Notes: generated from the sequence alone by a model not told the origin. 64,000 bases of DNA from JAJRZL01 sp964557855 (GCA_964557855.1 CAZLBP010000005.1:62001-126000), one strand, 5' to 3'; numbered from the stretch's first letter, positions 27,690-36,592 are shown. Made by a program: numbers and translations.

Positions 27690-28607
27690 TCAAGACAGCT
27701 GACTTGTTTCCAAATTCTCCCGCGGCCATTGGGCCAACTTTGCCCCGGCTTCATAGGTGGTCTGGAGAAACTCCAGCAAGTCTGTCTGTGAGTCCGCCGC
27801 TTGCCTGAAATCTTCATAACGATACAGGGCCATATGGCTGGTCCCCATGTTCTGCCACCAGGCTGCTCGCGGTGATATGGCCGCACTGACTAAACCTGCC
27901 GGCTCCGGGTGCACATACGCGTAAAACGCCGGCTCACGAAACGTACCGTCACCGGGCCAAAACCCGGCGCTGATCACCTCGTGCGAATAGGCTTCCCTGG
28001 TTACCGGGTCGGCATCGGCAGCCACCGGCGTCGTTCGTCCGGAAAAGCGACTCAACGCCAGATCGAAACTGTGCCAGAAGAAATGAAGTGGACTGCACTT
28101 GCCCAGGAACCGTCCCCGAAATTCCTTGAAAGCCGGTTCAACTCCGGTGAGTATCCGAAAAAAACGGCCGACGTAGTCACGGTCATACGACGCATGGACA
28201 GTGTCCTCAAGATAAGAAATGTCACTCCCCGTTTTAGCAGGATCAAACGGCGGCAGCGAGATATCCACCGACACACCCTGTGACAGAAGGTTCTCCATGA
28301 CTAGTCTGTAGAAATCCGCCACCGAGCAATTCTCCAGGCCAAACCTGTGCCGGGCGCCGTCGCTGAACCGAATGCTCAAACAATGGTCAACGAAATCGAA
28401 TTCGAAATCCATATTCCCGCTGCCATACGGAATCGTGGAGGTCGTCAAGCCTCTCGCGGAAAGGTAGAAGGGGACGTGCCACCAGTGATTGACTTTGGGA
28501 TTAAGCGCCAGTCTGATCTTGCCTACAATCTGACTGTACAAATGGAGCGTTATCTTACTCTCCTTCCATTGTTCGTACGGAAGCGGGGGAAAGGCTTTGT
28601 CTTTCAT
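27690..28607 (-). CDS. DUF5996 family protein
   Basis: 305 residues without signal or membrane segments. The block NHWWHVPFYLSARGLTTSTIPYG followed by FEFDFVDH matches my memory of DUF5996 proteins, whose function is not known. GTAGxxW-like Trp/His richness suggests a ligand-binding or enzymatic fold but no named motif is seen. Leftward; 44 bases lie between it and the cohesin-like/dockerin gene, which does not look functionally linked. Confidence 0.78.
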   Translation of the reverse strand: MKDKAFPPLPYEQWKESKITLHLYSQIVGKIRLALNPKVNHWWHVPFYLSARGLTTSTIPYGSGNMDFEFDFVDHCLSIRFSDGARHRFGLENCSVADFYRLVMENLLSQGVSVDISLPPFDPAKTGSDISYLEDTVHASYDRDYVGRFFRILTGVEPAFKEFRGRFLGKCSPLHFFWHSFDLALSRFSGRTTPVAADADPVTREAYSHEVISAGFWPGDGTFREPAFYAYVHPEPAGLVSAAISPRAAWWQNMGTSHMALYRYEDFRQAADSQTDLLEFLQTTYEAGAKLAQWPRENLETSQLS

Positions 28608-29082
28608 GTCGTCCTCATACGTTAATCAGGTCTATCAGGTTGTGCCTATTTATAAGCCGCCTGTGGCGAGATTAGTTCCACTGATTCAGAACGGATCCCT
28701 TGTTGATCGCGTCCCTGGCTTTGCAACTTTGGGCACGCGCTGCAGAGGTACCGAATACTAGTGTGCCGCAAACTTGAAAATCTCATTCGAATCGGATATT
28801 TTCATTGACAACAATGATCGATATTGTTATGATTGCTCGCTGGGACAAAGGTAATCCTGCTCTTCCCTTGTCGCATGTGCAGGTCATACAGCCGGCCGAT
28901 CGGAAAGTGCAGGTTCCTCACCGCACCGGCATTTTGAGCAAAGTCGAGGATTACAGATGTTAAGCGCTAAGCACCCGGACGCGTGTATGCGGTTCTGGGT
29001 CTTCGCGCGCATTCACGGAGAGAATGATCATAACTAACTTTTTCCCAGGCCAATCCACAACAATTGAGAAAGGATTCCCACC
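28608..29082 (+). other. Non-coding region and long leader upstream of the 291-residue paralogs
   Basis: About 475 bases between divergent genes. It holds one strong promoter (28805-28833) and then roughly 240 bases of untranslated leader before the ATG at 29083. A ribosome-binding-like AGAAAGGA lies just before that ATG. No small ORF with a good start stands out, so a structured leader is possible but no known riboswitch is recognised. Confidence 0.55.
28805..28833 (+). promoter_or_regulatory. Sigma-70-type promoter for the 291-residue paralog pair
   Basis: TTGACA (28805-28810), 17-base spacer, TATGAT (28828-28833). Near-consensus. The predicted start near 28840 gives a long 5' leader before the gene at 29083. 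Confidence 0.75.
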
Positions 29083-29958
29083 ATGGCAGAGTTGTCCGAC
29101 GAACAAACCAAGCAGCTTCAGAAGAAGATCGACGAACTGCAAGCCAAAATCGACGATCTCACGCAGCAGCTCAAAGACAAAGCCGACAACAAAAGTGTCA
29201 AACGTCGAGTCGCAGAAAAAACGGCATTCATCGCCAAAATCAAAACTCTGGGCTCATTGGGGGAGATCCCCGAAGTGGAAGACGTTCAAGAAGCGCAGAG
29301 GCTTCTGGAAGACAATCTCAATTTCTTCAAGGAACTCCTCAAGGCTGTAGTCGAAGCCATCAAGGATGTTATCCAGGCTATAGTTGACGCACTCACGATC
29401 CTTAAGGATTTTGTCGTCGGCTTGTTCCCCGATGAAGAGACTGAGACCACGATGCTCGGCGACCGTCTGCCGGAGCGTGGCGAATTCGCTACGTTCTCGA
29501 CTGTCCCCGGTGTCGGAGACAATGTCGGCATCATGAGGATGCCCGCCGGATTCGCGGGCTTGACCGAGCCAATGTCGATTTCCATCAAACCCACAACCGT
29601 CAGGCTGTCGGCGCGCTTTGAAGACGGCGGCACTCCCGGACTCTCATGCGTAGAAATTCCCAGCTTTGCCGCGGTTTCCCAGCCTATAATGATCGGCGAA
29701 CGCCGGCTTCCCGCGATGCTGCAGACACTGGATCCACGCTTTACGTCCGCGGGTATGTACAATGCCGACACCGGTGAGATAAAAGCGCGATTGTACACCC
29801 GAGCCTTTGACGGGCAGGTCTACACCTTAAACCAGCCGATTCTCATTACGTCCGATGTCTCAGGAAGGCTCATGAGCGGCGCCACACCGACATTGCAGGT
29901 CTCTACGAGGTCGATTGATTTCATGTCGGATGCCCCCATAAGAGAATACGTCTGCTGA
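29083..29958 (+). CDS. Unknown 291-residue protein, tandem paralog 1
   Basis: Starts with coiled-coil heptads (residues 5-50, LQKKIDELQAKIDDL), then an amphipathic helix run (80-115, FFKELLKAVVEAIKDVIQ), then a beta-rich two-thirds beginning at FPDEETETTMLGDRLPERGE. It ends in REYVC. No signal peptide, no membrane helix and no enzyme motif recognised. The neighbour at 30069 has the same length and aligns end to end with no gaps; the last 180 residues are far more conserved than the N-terminus. Cytoplasmic or self-assembling structural role is a guess. Preceded by AGAAAGGA. Confidence 0.8.
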   Translation: MAELSDEQTKQLQKKIDELQAKIDDLTQQLKDKADNKSVKRRVAEKTAFIAKIKTLGSLGEIPEVEDVQEAQRLLEDNLNFFKELLKAVVEAIKDVIQAIVDALTILKDFVVGLFPDEETETTMLGDRLPERGEFATFSTVPGVGDNVGIMRMPAGFAGLTEPMSISIKPTTVRLSARFEDGGTPGLSCVEIPSFAAVSQPIMIGERRLPAMLQTLDPRFTSAGMYNADTGEIKARLYTRAFDGQVYTLNQPILITSDVSGRLMSGATPTLQVSTRSIDFMSDAPIREYVC

Positions 29959-29979
29959 ATGCCTGTGACGGACCGAGCC

Positions 29980-30000
29980 GCCCAGGGAGCTTCCCTGGGC
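29980..30000 (+). other. Hairpin between tandem paralogs
   Basis: Perfect 9-bp stem (GCCCAGGGA / TCCCTGGGC) with a 3-base loop, 22 bases after the first paralog's stop. No T-run follows, so it more likely acts as an mRNA-stabilising or partial attenuation element than a full terminator. Confidence 0.6.
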
Positions 30001-30068
30001 TTGGCTGTAGAGATTAATTCTCGAAGCCAACAACCACTGCGGCGAGACCTAAGAAAGGAGCACCACGG

Positions 30069-30944
30069 ATGGCGGAATTATCGGATCAACAAACCCAACG
30101 GATTGAGAGTGCGGTCAACGAGTTATTGTCCAAACTCAAAGCCATAGCAATCCAATTGAGAGATAAACCGGATGCCGACGGCTTGAAGCGTCACATCGCC
30201 GACAAGGTGGCATTCTTCACGAGAATTGCCACTCTCATGCAGTTAGGCGCTATGCCGACCGAAGAGGATCTTCAGGAAGCACGTGAAATCCTGGAAAGAA
30301 ACATGCCGCCGGTTTTTAGGATATTCGATGTGGTCGTAGAAGAACTAAAATCAATTGTACAATCCGTTATTGACGCCCTCACGCAGTTTAAAGACTTCAT
30401 CGTGAGCCTGTTTCCCGGAGAGGAGACAGAAACCACCATGCTCGGCGACCGCTTGCCGGAACGAGGTGAATATGCGGCCTTTGCAACCGTTCCCGGCGTT
30501 GGGGACAACATCGGCGTTGTGAGACTTCCCGTCGGATTCGCCGGGATAGCGGAACCGATGACTATCTCTTTCAAGCCGAAAACGGTCAGGCTGTCGGCAC
30601 GCTTTGAAGATGGCGGAAGGGCCGGCTTATCGTGCGTGGAGATATCCGATTTCGCAGCTATATCGGAGCCGCTCCGAATCCGACATCGTCAGTTGCCCCC
30701 GATGCTTCAGACGCTCGATCCGCGTTTCAAGTCGTCCGGAATGTACAATGCCGACACCGGCGATTTCAAAGCCCGTATGTACACGCGCGCCTTCGACGGA
30801 CACGTGTACACGCAGAACCTGCCGATTGTAATCACGACCGATGTGTCGGGCAAACTGCTGCGCGGCGCCATGCCGACACTACAGGCGTTAACCCGATCGA
30901 TTGACTTTGTGTCCGACGCCCCATTGAGGGAATACGTGTGTTAG
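30069..30944 (+). CDS. Unknown 291-residue protein, tandem paralog 2
   Basis: Same length as paralog 1 and ends in the same REYVC. Shared blocks include EETETTMLGDRLPERGE, TVPGVGDN, VRLSARFEDGG, LSCVEI, LQTLDPRF, GMYNADTG and TRSIDF. The N-terminal helices (AVNELLSKLKAIAIQL) keep only general pattern. A strong ribosome-binding site (AAGGAG) precedes ATG 30069. The second copy may have diverged to form a hetero-oligomer; this is speculation. No known family is recognised. Confidence 0.8.
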   Translation: MAELSDQQTQRIESAVNELLSKLKAIAIQLRDKPDADGLKRHIADKVAFFTRIATLMQLGAMPTEEDLQEAREILERNMPPVFRIFDVVVEELKSIVQSVIDALTQFKDFIVSLFPGEETETTMLGDRLPERGEYAAFATVPGVGDNIGVVRLPVGFAGIAEPMTISFKPKTVRLSARFEDGGRAGLSCVEISDFAAISEPLRIRHRQLPPMLQTLDPRFKSSGMYNADTGDFKARMYTRAFDGHVYTQNLPIVITTDVSGKLLRGAMPTLQALTRSIDFVSDAPLREYVC

Positions 30945-31088
30945 CCGGATGAAGTGCCCGTAGGTGTTTAAAGCCGATCACATGGGGCCTGTCAAAAACC
31001 CGGAATGAGTCATTGCGGCGCCTTAGGGAATTAACGACTCCCTTTATCCGCCATGTATGTGTGGCTCCAGGAATGGCAGAAATTCCTG

Positions 31089-31117
31089 TTGACAACCCCT
31101 CCAATAGCCGATATATA
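31089..31117 (+). promoter_or_regulatory. Sigma-70-type promoter for the RRM protein
   Basis: TTGACA (31089-31094), 17-base spacer, TATATA (31112-31117). Transcription would start near 31124, leaving a ~175-base untranslated leader before ATG 31300, like cold-shock mRNAs. Confidence 0.7.
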
Positions 31118-31299
31118 TAAGCATGTTACGAATGGTTTCTTACACCGCTTTTTTCGAGGCTTTGTTCTAATCCGTCAAAACTCCGTAAAAGCATATATCA
31201 GAAACCGCTGCGCAATTGTGCGCTTTCATCTGTTTACCCGAACAGCTGCATCCTGAAGGTATGGGCGTTTCAAAAGGGTGAATAAGACCGGAGAGTAGA

Positions 31300-31575
31300 A
31301 TGAAAATCTACGTAGGCAACATGTCGTATGACACGACCGAAGATCAGTTGCGCCAGGCGTTCGAAGGTTATGGCGAAGTTACTGATGTCAACATCATCAT
31401 GGACCGTGACAGCGGCCGACCCCGCGGGTTTGCTTTTGTCGAAATGAACAACCAGGATGAGGCCGATGCGGCCATTTCCGCGTTAAACGGTCAGGACTTC
31501 GGCGGCCGTACGCTGAACGTCAGCGTGGCTCGCCAACGCGAGGGTGGTGGTGGCGGCGGCGGACGTCGGTACTAA
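31300..31575 (+). CDS. RRM-type RNA-binding protein
   Basis: 91 residues: one RNA recognition motif with RNP2 (KIYVGNM, residues 2-8) and RNP1 (RGFAFVEM, 42-49), and a short Gly/Arg tail (QREGGGGGGGRRY). This is the typical bacterial/cyanobacterial Rbp size and layout, single-stranded RNA binding, often cold-induced. Ribosome-binding site GGAGAG upstream. The long leader argues for post-transcriptional or temperature control (inference). Followed by a strong hairpin. Confidence 0.92.
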   Translation: MKIYVGNMSYDTTEDQLRQAFEGYGEVTDVNIIMDRDSGRPRGFAFVEMNNQDEADAAISALNGQDFGGRTLNVSVARQREGGGGGGGRRY

Positions 31576-31590
31576 TTACCGAAAGTAGAA

Positions 31591-31619
31591 GGTAGGTCAG
31601 GACCGTGGCGGTCCTGACC
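31591..31619 (+). repeat. GTAGG-arm hairpin after the RRM gene
   Basis: GGTAGGTCAGGACCG then TGG then CGGTCCTGACC: perfect 11-bp stem (31595-31605 with 31609-31619) behind a GTAGG arm. It may double as a terminator although the following bases are not T-rich. Confidence 0.65.
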
Positions 31620-31699
31620 CCTGCCATTCCTGACTTCTTCCCAGTCGCCCCGACTGCTTTCCTATTACCCCTAACCTCTTTCTTGTCACCCTTGTGAAG

Positions 31700-31858
31700 G
31701 GGTGTGTTGAAGAAGCCTCTTTTGGCTGTTGCAGCAGGTCGTGCGAATCCACGTTAGTGGAGTCGTGTGAGCTGCCGCTGCCGCTTGCCAACGAGTTACG
31801 TGTCGGGTCACAATCCCGCCGACGCGGGCTCAAGACTCGACACAACAGCACATAGGGT
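31700..31858 (+). repeat. ~160-bp interspersed repeat, copy 1
   Basis: Matches the reverse complement of 60653-60812 over its whole length with scattered mismatches. Shared blocks include TGGAGTCGTGTGA, GTGTCGGGTCACAATCCCG and CGACACAACAG. It has internal inverted repeats (GTGTCGGGTC...GACTCGACAC) and no coding frame, consistent with a non-autonomous mobile or REP-like element. Confidence 0.8.
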
Positions 31859-32173
31859 TTTTCAAAAGGCCCCGAAGACAGGGGTTCATTCCGCGCCGTC
31901 AAGCGACCCCGGGCTGCCCCAGAAGTTGATATCCGGTCGATTTTCGTATCACGTAGAGGCGGAGCTCGTCTCTGGCGATCCGGTAAGTCTTTGCGGTACA
32001 AGGCCGCACCCTACGCGGAGAGGGCGCAGTCGAAAATCCTGAGTCCGGCAAGTCTGCTTCAGATCTGCCGACAGTTTATAGGCCCGAATCCCTGCGGTTC
32101 GGGCTATGGCCCTTGTCCCGGCAGGGTGGCGCACTCCTTGGGGCGCGTGTCTGTTCCTGGTCGACAGAAGCAG

Positions 32174-32232
32174 GGCACAACCGGAAGTGGTTGTGCCGCG
32201 GAGGCAGAACCGCTGAAGGGTTCTGCCCTACG
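32174..32232 (-). repeat. Pair of adjacent variable-stem hairpins
   Basis: GGCACAACC/GGTTGTGCC (32174-32197) and GGCAGAACC/GGTTCTGCC (32203-32227) are two perfect 9-bp stems placed back to back. The second is followed by CTACG, which is the GTAGG arm on the other strand. Confidence 0.65.
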
Positions 32233-32315
32233 GAGTTGCTATCCGGGCATTGACCTCTCCCCCAGAGTGGCAAAGGAATTGGAGCGAGAAGGGTTCCGCC
32301 CTTAGGATTTGCTAA

Positions 32316-33161
32316 TCACAAACGTAACAAGCCGCCAAGGATGTTGGCCATATATCCCTTCTTCTTCGCTAGCTCTTCAAATCGTGTCTGAATGACCTCG
32401 AATTCGGATTCACTTGCTATATCGTGGATTAGCCACGTGTCTAATTGGCAATAACGTGACCAATAAACACCAATCTTCTTGATCTTCTTCCATCTAGGCA
32501 ATGCACGAACACCATCTATACGAGACAGCATATAATATCCAATGAGCTGGTTGAAGTAGCTTCGATGTAAACGTCGCTCTTTGGTAGTCTTTATTTCGAT
32601 TATCGTATCATCTACAACAAGATCTGCATCTGCTCCTCCAACAAGCACAGATGCTGTGCGAAACGTTGGATTCAATATTAAATACTTTTTCGGTTGAAAA
32701 GCGGACAATGGTATGCGTTTCAGCAAAGCACGCAATTCAGACAATTCGCCTTCAGTGGGATCGCGAAAGGAATCGGGAACATAATGTGATCGATAGACAT
32801 TGTCAAGTTGAGCGAGAAAGAACACACCAGAAAGAAGCTTCTTTGTTATCCGTCCGTTGTCCTTGAACTTATCATAGGCCAATACTGCCTCGGCAAAGTG
32901 CCGAATATACTTCTTCAACATGTCATCCGGAAGTAATCCCATTCCGCTATTTGCATTCCAATTACTCGTCTTCGCAATTGAAAACTCACGTTCAAGCCTG
33001 AATCGAAGAAGGTAATCAAATGAAGTCCCAATTGTTGAATAGGCTTTTGAACTAGGTGGAACGGTTATTCTCAGTCGACGATTCTCGATCAATGGCTTTG
33101 GAATTTCTTCGTTAAACAGTCTTCTCACCTTGGGCAGCTTTATGAATGAAGTAAGACTCAT
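32316..33161 (-). CDS. PD-(D/E)XK nuclease-like protein, unknown
   Basis: 281 residues in AT-richer DNA than its surroundings. Near residue 180 the sequence GGADADLVVDDTIIEIKTTK has the D...ExK arrangement of PD-(D/E)XK nucleases, followed by helix NQLIGYYMLSRIDGV where the RecB-like family has a Q...Y motif. Such proteins occur as restriction, recombination or defence genes; here no partner gene is adjacent. Surrounded by small repeats on both sides, which fits a transferred island. Start ATG at 33161 lacks an obvious ribosome-binding site. Confidence 0.62.
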   Translation of the reverse strand: MSLTSFIKLPKVRRLFNEEIPKPLIENRRLRITVPPSSKAYSTIGTSFDYLLRFRLEREFSIAKTSNWNANSGMGLLPDDMLKKYIRHFAEAVLAYDKFKDNGRITKKLLSGVFFLAQLDNVYRSHYVPDSFRDPTEGELSELRALLKRIPLSAFQPKKYLILNPTFRTASVLVGGADADLVVDDTIIEIKTTKERRLHRSYFNQLIGYYMLSRIDGVRALPRWKKIKKIGVYWSRYCQLDTWLIHDIASESEFEVIQTRFEELAKKKGYMANILGGLLRL

Positions 33162-33236
33162 TGCTGAATTGAGTTCTGCTATTTTGGTTTCCTTTCAACT
33201 GTCTTTCAAACCCACCCGATGCTTAGCGTACCTTTA

Positions 33237-33268
33237 TGTCTAAACCCGAAGCGGGATTTCGTTCTACG
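33237..33268 (-). repeat. GTAGG-like palindromic repeat, inverted copy
   Basis: On the minus strand reads GTAGAACGAAATCCCGCTTCGGGTTTAGACA, close to 40748-40777. It overlaps the last codons of the acyl-CoA dehydrogenase at 33264. Confidence 0.65.
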
Positions 33269-34403
33269 AAACAGACTTCAGCAAATGCCTCGCAATCACC
33301 AGCCGCTGCACCTCTGATGTGCCTTCGCCGATTTCGCACAGCTTGGCGTCGCGCCACATGCGCTCGGCCGGGAACGGGCCCGTGTCGTAGCCAACCGCCC
33401 CCAATATGCCGATCGCCGTCGCACACGTGCGTGTGCCCACCTCCGAGGCGTACAGCTTCGCCATGGCGCTGAAGTGGCCAAAGGGGATACCGGCATCTTT
33501 CATGCGCGCCGCTTCGTACACGAGCAGCCGGGCCGCCTCGAGTTCCGTGGCCATGTCCGACAGTTTGTGCTGGATGGCCTGGTTGTAGGAAATCGGTTTG
33601 CCGAACTGCTTGCGCTGGGCGGAATACTTGAGCGCGCACTCGAACGCACCCTGCCCCAGACCGAGCGCCATGGCGCCAATTGAAATCCGGCCGCCGTCGA
33701 GCGTGATGAGCATCTGCTTGAACCCCTCGCCGACCTGGCCCAACTGGCTGTCGAATGGTGCCTTCAGATCATCGAAATGCAAAAACGCCGTATCCGATCC
33801 GCGCAGTCCAAGTTTGTTCTCTTTCTTGCCGACCGCGTAGCCGTCCCAGTCCTTTTCGAGTATGAAACAGGTGATCTGCTTGTCCTCGGGATCCTCGGAA
33901 GTGCGCGCCGAGGCAATGCTGGCGAACGCCTTCGTGGCCGATGTTATCCAGCATTTGGACCCATTTATCAGCCAGTGGTTGTCCTTCTTCAGTGCTATGG
34001 TGCGGGTTCCACCGGCGTCGGAGCCGGCATCGGGTTCGGACAGGCCAAACGCGAGCACTTCGCCTTGCGCGGCGCGGGGGAGATACTTCTGCCGCTGTTC
34101 CTCGGTGCCGAACTTGAAAATGGGATAGCAGCCGAGAGAGTTGTGCGCGGCCAGGAATATACCGGTCGAACCACAAACGCGCGAGGCTTCCTCGACTGAG
34201 ATGATATAGGATAAGGTATCAATCGGTCGCCCGCCGTATTCTTCGGGGATCAGGGCGCTCATCAGGCCCATTTCCAGAAGCGGCTGCATGTGCTCCTCCG
34301 GGAAGCGCTGCTCGACATCGAGCGTCGCCGCCAGCGGAGCGATCTTGTCCTCCATGAAATTGCGGATGGTGTCGCGATATTCGAGATGTTTCTTTTCCAG
34401 CAT
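33264..34403 (-). CDS. Acyl-CoA dehydrogenase (second of pair)
   Basis: 379 residues, the family's normal length. Shows FGLSEPDAGSDAGG (FAD/substrate block), the RKQFGKPI segment and a C-terminal GEGTSEVQR containing the catalytic-type Glu. FAD-dependent alpha,beta-dehydrogenation of acyl-CoA, passing electrons to ETF, whose genes are not in this window. Three bases after the first acyl-CoA dehydrogenase, so co-transcribed. Chain-length preference cannot be told. Confidence 0.93.
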   Translation of the reverse strand: MLEKKHLEYRDTIRNFMEDKIAPLAATLDVEQRFPEEHMQPLLEMGLMSALIPEEYGGRPIDTLSYIISVEEASRVCGSTGIFLAAHNSLGCYPIFKFGTEEQRQKYLPRAAQGEVLAFGLSEPDAGSDAGGTRTIALKKDNHWLINGSKCWITSATKAFASIASARTSEDPEDKQITCFILEKDWDGYAVGKKENKLGLRGSDTAFLHFDDLKAPFDSQLGQVGEGFKQMLITLDGGRISIGAMALGLGQGAFECALKYSAQRKQFGKPISYNQAIQHKLSDMATELEAARLLVYEAARMKDAGIPFGHFSAMAKLYASEVGTRTCATAIGILGAVGYDTGPFPAERMWRDAKLCEIGEGTSEVQRLVIARHLLKSVS

Positions 34404-34406
34404 AGG

Positions 34407-35549
34407 CTAGTCCTTCAGCATGTCTTTGGAGATGACCATCCGCTGGGCTTCGGAGGTCCCCTCATAGATTTCGGTCACGCGGGCATCGCGGAAGTAGCGT
34501 TCCACCGCGTACTCTTTGATGTAGCCGTAGCCGCCGTGAATCTGGACTGCTTCATCGCAGACAAAATTGGCCATTTCGGAACAGAACAGTTTAGCCATCG
34601 AAGCCTCCCGATGACACGGTTCGCCGGCGTCTTTCAGACGCGCCGCGCGATAGGCCAGGAGACGCCCGGCGTCCAGCTTCGTGGCCATGTCGGCGATCTT
34701 GAACTGGATGGCCTGGAATGCCGCTATCGGTTTACCGAACTGCACCCGTTCCTTGGAGTACTTGATGGCTTCGTTGAGCGCGGACTGCGCTATCCCGATC
34801 GACTGAAACGCCACACCGACCCGGCCCGAATTGAGGATTGTCACGGCCATTTTGAAGCCGTCACCCGGCTGACCGAGCATGTTGCCCTTCGGGATCTTGA
34901 CATCGGAAAAATTGACTTCGCGGGTATCGGAGGCCTTGATACCGCACTTGCGCTCGGCCTTGCCGATCGTCAGGCCATCCAGTCCGGCGTCGACCACGAA
35001 GCAGGACAGCGCCTTGTGCCCGCCTTCGGGATCGGTTTTGGCGAAGACGATGAAAACACCGGCATAGACGGCATTGGTGACGTACGTTTTGGTGCCATTG
35101 AGGATATATTTGTCGCCGTCAAGTATCGCTGTCGTTTCGATGCTGGAGACGTCGGTACCCGCGTTCGGCTCCGTAACGCAATAGGCGCCGATCTTCTCGC
35201 CGGCGGCCATATCGGGCAGATACTTCTTTTTCAGATCTTCGGACCCAAAGAGTTTGATGATCTCGCAGGTAAGAGAATTCTGCACCGAGAGCATGATACC
35301 GAAACCGGCGCTTGCGGCACAGATTTCCTCCAGCACACCCATGAACGACGTGGCGTTTAGACCCAGACCGCCGTATTCCTCGGGGACGGTGAAGCCGAAG
35401 TAACCGAGCTCGGCGCATTCCTTGATGAGGGCTTCGGGAGTCTCGCCCTTTTCATCCATTTCCTCGGCGATGGGGTAAATGCGCTTCCGGGCCAGCTCAC
35501 GGGCCATCTGTTTCAGTTCGAGTTCATCTTCGGAGAGATTAAAGTCCAT
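34407..35549 (-). CDS. Acyl-CoA dehydrogenase (first of pair)
   Basis: 380 residues with AYCVTEPNAGTDVSS, RVQFGKPIAAFQAIQ and a C-terminal YEGTSEAQR catalytic Glu, close to short-chain (butyryl-CoA) dehydrogenases. Lies 11 bases after the 3-hydroxyacyl-CoA dehydrogenase and three bases before the second acyl-CoA dehydrogenase. Together they suggest short-chain fatty acid or butyrate-type beta-oxidation. Confidence 0.93.
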   Translation of the reverse strand: MDFNLSEDELELKQMARELARKRIYPIAEEMDEKGETPEALIKECAELGYFGFTVPEEYGGLGLNATSFMGVLEEICAASAGFGIMLSVQNSLTCEIIKLFGSEDLKKKYLPDMAAGEKIGAYCVTEPNAGTDVSSIETTAILDGDKYILNGTKTYVTNAVYAGVFIVFAKTDPEGGHKALSCFVVDAGLDGLTIGKAERKCGIKASDTREVNFSDVKIPKGNMLGQPGDGFKMAVTILNSGRVGVAFQSIGIAQSALNEAIKYSKERVQFGKPIAAFQAIQFKIADMATKLDAGRLLAYRAARLKDAGEPCHREASMAKLFCSEMANFVCDEAVQIHGGYGYIKEYAVERYFRDARVTEIYEGTSEAQRMVISKDMLKD

Positions 35550-35560
35550 GAGAAAACTCC

Positions 35561-36424
35561 TTACTTATCGTAGACATAGAAACCGCGCCCGGTCTTCCGC
35601 CCCAGATACCCGGCCTGGACCATTTTCCGCAGCAGCGGACAGGGACGGTACTTGGGATCACCGAGACCTTCGTGAAGCACTTCCAGAATGGCCAGGCAAA
35701 CGTCGAGCCCGATGAAGTCGGCCAGCGTGAACGGTCCCATGGGATGAGCCATGCCTAACTTCATAACCTCGTCGATCGCCTCAATCGTTCCCACGCCTTC
35801 CATATGGGCATACACCGCCTCGTTGATCATCGGCAGGAGAATGCGGTTGGCGATGAAGCCGGGGAAGTCGTTGACTTCGACCGGGGTCTTGCCGAGCTTC
35901 TGGGCCAGCTCGAAAATGAGCTGGAAGGTCTCATCGGATGTCGCCAAACCGCGGATGAGCTCGATTAGCTTCATCATGGGAACCGGGTTCATGAAGTGCA
36001 TGCCTATGAACTGATCCGGGCGTTTCGTAGCAGAAGCGAGCTCGGTGATCGGCAGTGAGGACGTGTTCGAGGCTAAAATTACTTCGGGGGGACAGATATC
36101 TTCGAGGCTCTTGAAGATGTCCAGCTTTATCTTCAAATCCTCGGTGACGGCTTCCACGACCAGTTGGGCGTCTTTGGCGGCATTGATGTCGACATTGGTC
36201 TTGATGTGTTTCAGGGCTTCGTTTTTGGCTGCCTCGGTGATCTTCTCTTTCTTGAGCATGCGGTCGAGACTCTTCGTGATGGTCGCGACGGCGCGGTCGA
36301 GAAAGTCCTGCTTAATGTCGATCAGGACGACGTCGTATCCGGTGACTGCGAAAACCAGGGCGATACCATTGCCCATGGTGCCGCTGCCGACGACGGCCAC
36401 TTTCTTGATGTCATCGAGCTTCAT
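35561..36424 (-). CDS. hbd: 3-hydroxyacyl-CoA (3-hydroxybutyryl-CoA) dehydrogenase
   Basis: 287 residues, the length of free-standing Hbd. N-terminal Rossmann fold GSGTMGNGIALVFA, then SSLPITELASATKRPDQ, catalytic HFMNPVPMMKLIE (His), and NRILLPMINEA. NAD(P)-dependent interconversion of acetoacetyl-CoA and 3-hydroxybutyryl-CoA. Central gene of the leftward cluster with thiolase upstream and two acyl-CoA dehydrogenases downstream. No crotonase gene is adjacent. Confidence 0.93.
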   Translation of the reverse strand: MKLDDIKKVAVVGSGTMGNGIALVFAVTGYDVVLIDIKQDFLDRAVATITKSLDRMLKKEKITEAAKNEALKHIKTNVDINAAKDAQLVVEAVTEDLKIKLDIFKSLEDICPPEVILASNTSSLPITELASATKRPDQFIGMHFMNPVPMMKLIELIRGLATSDETFQLIFELAQKLGKTPVEVNDFPGFIANRILLPMINEAVYAHMEGVGTIEAIDEVMKLGMAHPMGPFTLADFIGLDVCLAILEVLHEGLGDPKYRPCPLLRKMVQAGYLGRKTGRGFYVYDK

Positions 36425-36565
36425 GATATGGTTCCTCTATTTTGATTCTTGTGTTTAACTGCATTGTATGGCTTCAATCTTTGACTCCGCTCAGGGTGAG
36501 AGGTGGAACGGACCGGTGGCACATCATGTACGCCTGAGGCGGACGGGACCTGCCACAATGGGGAC

Positions 36566-36592
36566 TGGATTCCCGCCTTCGCGGGAATGACA
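36566..36592. repeat. GGATTCCCGC-type palindrome
   Basis: GGATTCCCGCCTTCGCGGGAATGACA: TTCCCGC/GCGGGAA stem. The adjacent GACTCCGCTCAGGGTGA (36482) is another short motif often seen as a repeat in such genomes. Both lie in the 269-base gap that splits thiolase from hbd, suggesting repeat invasion of the operon. Confidence 0.6.

Larger units (their letters stand above)
31620..32315. other. Repeat-rich non-coding stretch
   Basis: Nearly 700 bases with no convincing gene; overlapping short frames are repeat-derived and lack codon structure. It contains the 160-base interspersed repeat (31700-31858), a CCGAATCC...GGTTCGG inverted repeat around 32083-32104, and two neighbouring hairpins (32174-32227). 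Looks like an accumulation zone for small repeats next to a foreign-looking gene. Confidence 0.65.

Noticed and set aside
31767..32305. Several short open frames in the repeat stretch
   Set aside because: Composed of interspersed repeats on either strand, no start signals, no codon structure.
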